Part shown: piece after piece, positions 57,993-64,000 of the stretch
How the letters are laid out: every line of letters starts with the position of its first letter
Position numbering within the stretch: the first letter of the stretch is position 1
Assembly: GCF_012641475.1 (NCBI RefSeq)
Contig: NZ_JABAIL010000004.1
Coordinates: 310,001-374,000 of the forward strand
Source of the DNA: Flammeovirga agarivorans
GTDB lineage: Bacteria; Bacteroidota; Bacteroidia; Cytophagales; Flammeovirgaceae
Direction of reading: 5' to 3'
DNA length: 64,000 bases
Program-made: the position numbers and the translations under genes
The notes under the pieces: model-generated
Databases searched by the model: none
Seen by the model: only the letters and a program-made list of their open reading frames with translations
Told to the model about the DNA's origin: nothing

Positions 57993-60140
57993 ATGAATAA
58001 ATACCTTTTATTTTTTTTCACTGTAACTTTTATTGGATGTCAACCTACAAATAAAAGAACACAGTTAAATATTACCACTGATTATACTCAATATGTTAAC
58101 CCTTTTATTGGTACTGATGGAACCGGACATACTTTTCCAGGACCAAGCAGGCCCTTTGCAATGGTACAGCCAGGTCCAGATAACACAAGTCAGGGCTGGG
58201 ATTATACCTCAGGTTACCAACTAAAAGATTCAACAATTTTAGGATTTTCTCAAACAAGAGCAAGTGGTACAGGTATTAGTGAATTTGGAGATATTCTGAT
58301 TTTACCTTTTACAACAAGCAATAGGAAAACCCGTAAGCTAAATGAAAAAGCTGAAATAGGATATTATTCTGTTGACCTTGAAAATAAAACTAAGGCAGAA
58401 TTAACATCTACAGAAAGAGTAGCATTACACAGATATACTTTTCCAAACGATAAGGCCAACATATATATCAACCTTCAACATGGATTAAGATTTACAGTTG
58501 ATAGCCTTAATTTAGTTCTTGAAGCAAACTCTGAAATTAATACAAGAGAAAATTCAATTTCAGGATATGCACATACCAAGAATTGGGTAGAAAGAAAATA
58601 TTTCTATCATATTAAGTTTGATCACCCAATACAAGAAATAGAAAAATTCCCAAAACATAATAAAGAAAAAGCAGATAAGTATATTATCAATTTTAAGACT
58701 GACTCTTTATTGGTTAAGGTTGCCTTATCTTCAGTGAGTGTAGAAGGAGCTATTAATAATATGGATACTGAACTGCCTCATTGGGATTTTAGTAAAGTAG
58801 TACAAAGTTCTAAAGAAATTTGGAATAACTATTTATCAAAAATTGATATTGAAGAAACTTCCAAAAGGCATAAAGAGATTTTTTATACAAGTCTATATCA
58901 TCTGTTCTTACAACCTTCCAACATTGCGGATGTCGATGGTAAATACAGAGGTCCCGATGATGAAATACATAAAGGGTATAATAAAGAATATTATTCTACA
59001 CTATCATTATGGGATACCTACAGGGCTGCTCATCCATTATATACCTTAATTACACCCTTAAAAGTAGATGCTTTTGTCAATACGATGATAGATCATAGTC
59101 AGCAACAAGGTTTTTTACCTATTTGGACTGCTTGGGGACAAGAAAACTATTGCATGATTGGTAATCACTCTATTCCTGTAATTGTAGATGCTTATGTAAA
59201 AGGATTTAGTGATTTTGATGCGACTAAGGCATTAGATGCAATGGTAGAATCATCAATTGTTCGTCATTTGAAGTCAGATTGGGAAATGTATAACAAATAC
59301 GGTTACTATCCTTTTGATCTAATTGATAATGAATCTGTTTCAAGAACATTAGAAAGTGGATTAGATGATTACAGTATCTCTTTAATGGCGGAAATGATGG
59401 GGAAAGAAAAGTTGCATGAGTCTTTTAATCGTAGATCGATGTTCTATAAAAACTTATTTGATGATAGTACTGGTTTGATGAGAGGAAAAGATTCAAATGG
59501 TAAGTTCAGAACACCCTTTGATCCACTTACGCCAACATCTCCAATGAATAATCCAGGAGACTACACCGAAGCAAATGCATGGCAATATACTTGGACTCCT
59601 ATGCAGTATGATGTTGAAGGATATACAGAGTTATTAGGAGGTAAAGACAACTTCACAAAGTTATTGGATGAATTTTTTAGTACCGAATCTAATGGCGATA
59701 ATAAACATTTAGGGCAAGAAGCAATGATAGGACAATACGCTCATGGAAATGAACCATCTCATCATATTGCATATTTATATGCTTACTCTGATAAACCTGA
59801 AAAAGGAGAAGAATTAGTATCGAGAATCTATGATGAATTCTATGATAATACACCTAGAGGTATCACTGGTAATGATGATTGTGGACAAATGAGTGCATGG
59901 TATATTTTTTCAACTCTGGGTTTTTATCCTGTCAACCCAGTGAACTCTGAATTTGTCATTATGAAACCACAAGTTTCCAATGCAAAAATTTTATTGGGGG
60001 ATGATCTTGTTTTTGAGGTAAGATCATCAGTACCAAAAGGAGAGAGCGTAACAAAAATCACTTATAATGGAAAAGAAATAAAGGACAGAATAATTACTTA
60101 TCCTCAGATAATGAGTGGTGGTGTATTAGAGTTTAAATAA
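57993..60140 (+). CDS. GH92 family alpha-mannosidase lipoprotein, 715 aa
   Basis: Starting at the ATG at 57993 gives a lipoprotein signal (MNKYLLFFFTVTFIGCQPTN, Cys16). The frame stays open further up to a TTG at 57954, but that part overlaps the ffh terminator. The protein matches glycoside hydrolase family 92: YVNPFIGTDGTGHTFPGPSR, QPGPDNTSQGWDYTSGYQ, TILGFSQTRASGTG, WDTYRAAHPLYTLI and the C-terminal GNDDCGQMSAWYIFSTLGFY. GH92 enzymes are calcium-dependent exo-alpha-mannosidases. No SusC/SusD pair or other carbohydrate genes are adjacent, so it is a solitary gene. Confidence 0.92.
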   Translation: MNKYLLFFFTVTFIGCQPTNKRTQLNITTDYTQYVNPFIGTDGTGHTFPGPSRPFAMVQPGPDNTSQGWDYTSGYQLKDSTILGFSQTRASGTGISEFGDILILPFTTSNRKTRKLNEKAEIGYYSVDLENKTKAELTSTERVALHRYTFPNDKANIYINLQHGLRFTVDSLNLVLEANSEINTRENSISGYAHTKNWVERKYFYHIKFDHPIQEIEKFPKHNKEKADKYIINFKTDSLLVKVALSSVSVEGAINNMDTELPHWDFSKVVQSSKEIWNNYLSKIDIEETSKRHKEIFYTSLYHLFLQPSNIADVDGKYRGPDDEIHKGYNKEYYSTLSLWDTYRAAHPLYTLITPLKVDAFVNTMIDHSQQQGFLPIWTAWGQENYCMIGNHSIPVIVDAYVKGFSDFDATKALDAMVESSIVRHLKSDWEMYNKYGYYPFDLIDNESVSRTLESGLDDYSISLMAEMMGKEKLHESFNRRSMFYKNLFDDSTGLMRGKDSNGKFRTPFDPLTPTSPMNNPGDYTEANAWQYTWTPMQYDVEGYTELLGGKDNFTKLLDEFFSTESNGDNKHLGQEAMIGQYAHGNEPSHHIAYLYAYSDKPEKGEELVSRIYDEFYDNTPRGITGNDDCGQMSAWYIFSTLGFYPVNPVNSEFVIMKPQVSNAKILLGDDLVFEVRSSVPKGESVTKITYNGKEIKDRIITYPQIMSGGVLEFK

Positions 60141-60181
60141 AGAAATGGCGATCACCTAGAATAGATCGCCATTTCTTTTTT
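60138..60181. terminator. Bidirectional terminator between GH92 gene and murF
   Basis: AAAGAAATGGCGATC / GATCGCCATTTCTTT, a perfect 15-bp stem with A/T tails. It reaches into the murF stop codon. Confidence 0.9.
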
Positions 60182-61460
60182 ACAACACTTCCTTTAAAGC
60201 TTCTAATCCCATAGACCTTGAACCTTTTATTAGAATGATGGAATCTTTTATATTTTGAGATTTTAAATAATCAATAAATTCCTCTTTCGATTGAAAAAAT
60301 TGGTTATTGTTCTGATTGAACTCAGAGAAACGTTCACCAATAAAGAAAGTTTCTTTAAAACCTGATGTTTGTGCAAGATTAATGATGTTGGAATGTTCTT
60401 CAGAGGATATTTCTCCTAATTCGAACATATCACCCAACATAACATACTTCTGCTTATCACTATCAATTAAAGATAGGTTCTTCAAAGCGACTTCCATGGA
60501 TGATGGGTTTGCATTGTAAGCATCAAGAATTAATGTATTTTTTTCTGTTTTAACGATCTCAGATCTATTGTTGGATGGAGAATAAGAAGCTATTGCTTTA
60601 TTCATCACATTTGGTTCAATCCCTAATTTTTTTCCAACAGTAAAAGCAGTGAGGATATTTTCAAAATTATAAGCACCAAATAGATTGGTTTCGATAATAT
60701 TTTCTTGTCTGTCTTTATATACAATAAATGGATTAACTTCAATAAATTCTAAAAATGCAAAATCGTATTCATCACCGTAAAGTATTGGGTTCTTCATACG
60801 TTTTGACATGTTTTTTAGAATTTCATCTTTAGAATTGATGTATATAATTCCATTGTTTTTTATCAAGTAGTCAAAGATTTCACTCTTTGCTCTTATATTT
60901 TGTTCAAAGCTACCAAAGCCCTCAATATGGTCTTTACCGATATTGGTAACGAACCCTTGAGTTGGTTTTGCTATTTTACATAGTTCAGCAACTTCGCCAA
61001 CATGATTGTCACCCATTTCAATTAAAGCCACTTCAGTATTTTTGGGCATATCAAGTAATGTTAGAGGGACGCCAATGTGGTTATTGAAATTACCTTTTGT
61101 TGCATGAGTTTTGAAAGTTGTTTCACATATGCGAAGCAGGATTTCTTTCGTAGTCGTCTTACCGTTAGAACCAGTCACCGCAATAACAGGTATGTCAAAT
61201 TGATCTCTATGGTATGCAGCTAGTTCTTGTAATGTTGATAAAACATCATCGACTAATATAAATCGCTCATTTTCAGCAACAGATTTGTCATCAACAATAG
61301 CAAAAGCAGCTCCTTTCTCAATTGCACCTTTAGCATATTTATTACCATCAAAATTTCCGCCTTTCAAAGCAAAAAAAAGACAGTTTTTATTAATATTTCT
61401 AGAGTCAGTTGATACTTCACTGGTACTCAGAAAGATCTTATATATTTCTTCAATTTTCAT
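60180..61460 (-). CDS. murF: UDP-N-acetylmuramoyl-tripeptide--D-alanyl-D-alanine ligase
   Basis: Last cytoplasmic amino-acid addition in peptidoglycan precursor synthesis. I start the protein at the ATG at 61460 (MKIEEIYKIFLSTSEVSTDS), giving 426 residues. The frame runs further upstream to 61538, but that N-terminal stretch is hydrophobic and not typical. Visible motifs are DSRNINKNCLFFALKGGNFD, the ATP motif VTGSNGKTTTKE, NFNNHIGVPLTLLDMP, EMGDNHVGEV, and LDAYNANPSSMEVALKNL. It is the single peptidoglycan gene here, apart from a mur cluster. Confidence 0.95.
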   Translation of the reverse strand: MKIEEIYKIFLSTSEVSTDSRNINKNCLFFALKGGNFDGNKYAKGAIEKGAAFAIVDDKSVAENERFILVDDVLSTLQELAAYHRDQFDIPVIAVTGSNGKTTTKEILLRICETTFKTHATKGNFNNHIGVPLTLLDMPKNTEVALIEMGDNHVGEVAELCKIAKPTQGFVTNIGKDHIEGFGSFEQNIRAKSEIFDYLIKNNGIIYINSKDEILKNMSKRMKNPILYGDEYDFAFLEFIEVNPFIVYKDRQENIIETNLFGAYNFENILTAFTVGKKLGIEPNVMNKAIASYSPSNNRSEIVKTEKNTLILDAYNANPSSMEVALKNLSLIDSDKQKYVMLGDMFELGEISSEEHSNIINLAQTSGFKETFFIGERFSEFNQNNNQFFQSKEEFIDYLKSQNIKDSIILIKGSRSMGLEALKEVL

Positions 61461-61649
61461 TATAAAAAGTCTAATTTTTAATGCAATCTGATAAGATAAT
61501 TTTGTTAATGCAATAAACAAGAAATTAAAAACTGACAAAAATCATTTTTATGTTATCCTCTAATCATTCAATTATGTTAAATAATTAATGCAAATTTGTA
61601 GGGTAATAATTTTTATAAATTACTTTTTTTACAAACTAGCACAACACAA

Positions 61650-62582
61650 ATGAAAGTAACAGTCGTAGGAGCAGGCGCAGTAGGCGCGAGCTGTGCAGAA
61701 TACATCGCTATTAAAGATTTCGCAGACGAAATCGTATTGGTTGACATCAAGGAAGGATTCGCAGAAGGTAAAGCAATGGACTTGATGCAAACTGCTTCTT
61801 TAAATGGATTCGATTCAACTATCACAGGTGTGACAAATGATTATGCAGCTACTGCAGGTTCAGATGTTGCTGTAATCACTTCAGGTATCCCACGTAAGCC
61901 AGGTATGACTCGTGAGGAGCTAATCACTACAAACGCGAATATCGTTAAAACTGTAGCTGAAAACTTAATTAAGCATTCTCCAGAAGTAATCATCATTGTT
62001 GTTTCTAACCCAATGGATACAATGACTTACTTAGCAGCAAAAGCTACTGGTCTTCCTAAAAACCGTATCATCGGTATGGGTGGTGCTTTAGATAGTGCTC
62101 GTTTCAAATATCGTTTAGCTGAAGCTATCGGTTGTCCTCAATCAGATGTTTCAGGTATGGTAATCGGTGGTCACTCAGACGTAGGTATGGTACCATTGAT
62201 CGAAAAAGCTACTCGTAACTCAGTTCCTGTATCAGAATTCTTAAGCGAAGAGCAAAAATCAGGTATCGTAGAAGCTACTAAAGTTGGTGGTGCTACATTA
62301 ACTAAATTATTAGGTACTTCAGCTTGGTATGCTCCAGGTGCAGCTGTATCTGAATTAGTTAAAGCAATCGCTTTAGATTCTAAGAAAATGTTCCCATGTT
62401 CTGCTCTATTAGAAGGAGAGTATGGCTTAAATGATCTTTGTATCGGTGTACCTGTAATCTTAGGTAAAAACGGTATCGAGAAAATCGTTGAGATTGAATT
62501 ATCAGAAGATGAGCAAGCTAAATTAAATACTTCAGCTGAAGGCGTTAAGAAAACTAACGGTCTTTTAAACGTTGAAGCTTAA
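61650..62582 (+). CDS. mdh: Malate dehydrogenase
   Basis: NAD-dependent oxidation of malate to oxaloacetate in the TCA cycle. 310 residues of the LDH-like MDH type. The Rossmann motif VVGAGAVGASCAEY is followed by Asp32 in LVDIKEG, which favours NAD. Substrate arginines are Arg82 and Arg88 in GIPRKPGMTREE, and Arg151 lies in ALDSARFKY. The catalytic His175 is in GGHSDVGMVPL, with Asp148 as its partner. All key residues are present. The codon use (Ala GCT, Gly GGT, Ile ATC) looks biased, fitting high expression. Monocistronic, closed by a terminator. Confidence 0.97.
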   Translation: MKVTVVGAGAVGASCAEYIAIKDFADEIVLVDIKEGFAEGKAMDLMQTASLNGFDSTITGVTNDYAATAGSDVAVITSGIPRKPGMTREELITTNANIVKTVAENLIKHSPEVIIIVVSNPMDTMTYLAAKATGLPKNRIIGMGGALDSARFKYRLAEAIGCPQSDVSGMVIGGHSDVGMVPLIEKATRNSVPVSEFLSEEQKSGIVEATKVGGATLTKLLGTSAWYAPGAAVSELVKAIALDSKKMFPCSALLEGEYGLNDLCIGVPVILGKNGIEKIVEIELSEDEQAKLNTSAEGVKKTNGLLNVEA

Positions 62583-62614
62583 TCTATAGCTTACAAAGCT
62601 TTTGTAAAACATAT

Positions 62615-62650
62615 AAAAAAGCCATTTCGGAAACGAAATGGCTTTTTTTA
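62615..62650 (+). terminator. Terminator after mdh
   Basis: AAAAAGCCATTTCG / CGAAATGGCTTTTT perfect stem with a GAAA loop and a T-run. Confidence 0.92.
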
Positions 62651-62697
62651 TTTAAAAAGATTAGCGTAAAAAGTATATCAAAAAAAGAGTTTTTAAC

Positions 62698-62705
62698 TAC
62701 CTTTG
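62698..62705 (+). promoter_or_regulatory. Candidate -7 element (TACCTTTG)
   Basis: Exact TAnnTTTG match 42 bases before the protoporphyrinogen oxidase start; no clear -33 box. Confidence 0.35.
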
Positions 62706-62746
62706 ATATCTAAATTTTTTACATCGAATATCTATCGTTTTAATAG

Positions 62747-64000
62747 ATGAATATAGGAATAATAGGAGGAGGGATATCAGGTCTGACAACGGCTTATTTT
62801 CTGAATAAGAAAGGGTACAATTGTACTGTTCTTGAGAAACAATCAAAAGTAGGTGGATGTATATCTACTGAAAAAATTGATGGGAGGATTTTTGAGAATG
62901 GCCCCAATTCATTATTGCTAACATCACAGCATATTAATTTTATTAATGAACTAGGGTTAGGAGAAGAGTTACTCCAAGCATTAGATACTAATAAGGATAG
63001 ATTCGTTTTAAAAGGAGGGAAATACCAAATACTTCCTTCTGGACCACATAATTTCTTTACTAATCATTTCTTTAGCTTTTCAGCTAAATTAAAAATTATC
63101 ACAGAGTTTTTTAGAAGGAATAAACCTACCGAAAAAATTGAATCGTTATACGACTTCTTTTTAAGACGTTTCAATAAAGAAATCTGTGATTACGCATTAG
63201 ATCCATTTGTTTCAGGAATATATGCAGGTGATCCAAAAAAATTGGTCATTAAAGCTGCGTTTCCTGCCCTTTATGAAGCGGAAAAAGATTATGGTTCTAT
63301 CATTAAAGGAATGATAAATCAGCGAAAAAATTCTAAAGCTGAAGGAGCTTCTACAGAGCGTAGGAAAGCATATAGTTTCAAAAATGGTCTATCTGTTTTT
63401 ACCAATAAAATTGCAGAACAAGTTGATGTGAAGACTTCTCAAGAAGTGAAAAACATCTCAAAAGGTGAAAGCGGTTTTGAGGTGGTTACTTCTACAGAAA
63501 CTTTCCAATTTGATAAAGTGGTCATTGCATCCAATGCAATTGGAACAGCGAGCTTCTTGAAAGAAATGTTACCAGATGTAGCTCAGAGATTAGAAAATAT
63601 TCCTGCGCCTCCAATGTGTGTGGTTCATTCAATTTATAAAAAGAGTGATGCACAAAACGCTCCACAAGGTTTTGGTGGTTTAAACCCAAAAGTTGAAAAT
63701 GTATTTACTTCTGGTAGTATATGGACCAGTAGTATCTTCCCAAACAGAACCAATGGTGATGAAATTTTGATTACTACTTTTGTGGGTGGTATGCAGAATA
63801 TAGAGAAAACAGAACTTTCTGAAAAAGAAGTTTTGGCAAGTGTACATGATGAACTAACTAATACTATAGAAGTTTCCGGAGAGCCTGTATTTCAAAAATA
63901 TTATAAATGGAATAGGGCTATTCCTCAGTACACTGAAGAAGTATTGGAATTGTGGGATTCTCTAGAAAATAACCCAATTGAAGGGTTGTTTATCTCTGCC
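62747..64000 (+). CDS. hemG: Protoporphyrinogen oxidase, 5' part (3' end outside window)
   Basis: Oxidises protoporphyrinogen IX to protoporphyrin IX in haem synthesis (HemY/PPOX flavoprotein type). The 418 visible codons stay open to the window edge. The FAD dinucleotide motif IGIIGGGISGLTTAYFL is at the start, then VLEKQSKVGGCISTEKIDG, FENGPNSLLL, LRRFNKEICDYALDPFVSGI and YAGDPKKL, all typical of the family. The end of the protein, including the final FAD-binding part, is missing. The symbol is uncertain, since the gene is called hemG or hemY in different lineages. It follows mdh after a terminator. Confidence 0.92.
   Translation, partial: MNIGIIGGGISGLTTAYFLNKKGYNCTVLEKQSKVGGCISTEKIDGRIFENGPNSLLLTSQHINFINELGLGEELLQALDTNKDRFVLKGGKYQILPSGPHNFFTNHFFSFSAKLKIITEFFRRNKPTEKIESLYDFFLRRFNKEICDYALDPFVSGIYAGDPKKLVIKAAFPALYEAEKDYGSIIKGMINQRKNSKAEGASTERRKAYSFKNGLSVFTNKIAEQVDVKTSQEVKNISKGESGFEVVTSTETFQFDKVVIASNAIGTASFLKEMLPDVAQRLENIPAPPMCVVHSIYKKSDAQNAPQGFGGLNPKVENVFTSGSIWTSSIFPNRTNGDEILITTFVGGMQNIEKTELSEKEVLASVHDELTNTIEVSGEPVFQKYYKWNRAIPQYTEEVLELWDSLENNPIEGLFISA

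Noticed and set aside
61461-61538. 26-codon N-terminal extension of murF
   Set aside because: It begins at a non-ATG codon, is hydrophobic and atypical for a cytoplasmic ligase; the ATG at 61460 starts a normal MurF N-terminus.

Overview
The window looks like a chromosomal segment from an AT-rich, Gram-negative member of the Bacteroidota, most likely a marine Cytophagales related to Flammeovirga (lineage inferred; no rRNA or other taxonomic marker is present). The evidence: a PorP/SprF gene beside a giant secreted protein with a gliding-motility-associated (type IX secretion, type B) C-terminal domain; a long PurL with fused glutaminase; fused RibBA; a GH92 lipoprotein; and several promoters of the TTG / TAnnTTTG type used by the Bacteroidota primary sigma factor. 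Few genes show a Shine-Dalgarno site. I see no tRNA, rRNA, CRISPR array, transposase or prophage.

Layout. 1-9600: the 3' end of sppA, an unknown protein, a membrane-anchored TPR protein, purL, a small exported beta-rich protein, a YdeI-like protein, a candidate small RNA, a small membrane protein, and a pirin whose promoter is covered by two palindromes. 9600-18400: a beta-propeller amidohydrolase, a quinone-oxidoreductase-like protein, a MORN-repeat protein, a DUF445 membrane protein and an MFS transporter. Between these genes lie three copies of an approximately 200-bp element, each ending in a rho-independent terminator. 18595-36521: a 5550-residue secreted repeat protein and its PorP/SprF neighbour, which together fill more than a quarter of the window. 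36830-43630: a lipid A-type acyltransferase, gyrB, TPR proteins, a small ferredoxin-fold-like protein and an OmpA-family protein. 43723-49458: a crotonase, then a cluster of flippase, dut, a sugar nucleotidyltransferase and a TPR protein. 49472-64000: a zinc-ribbon/TPR protein, ftsH behind a terminator-bearing leader, phhA, a cysteine-less redoxin-like protein, ribBA, ffh, GH92, murF, mdh and the 5' part of a protoporphyrinogen oxidase gene.

Most genes are conserved housekeeping genes: purine, riboflavin and haem synthesis, DNA supercoiling, protein targeting and quality control, cell wall and the TCA cycle. Accessory or lineage-specific content is concentrated in 7750-8450, 12900-17080, 18595-36521 and 50411-50702. 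The items most worth following up are: (1) the 200-bp repeat/RNA family, which keeps a fixed hairpin-terminator architecture and shows compensatory change in the terminator stem; (2) the giant protein, built from about 32 copies of a roughly 104-residue two-cysteine module that were partly amplified in blocks of five; (3) the short terminated transcript predicted upstream of ftsH; and (4) the twin palindromes overlapping both core elements of the pirin promoter.
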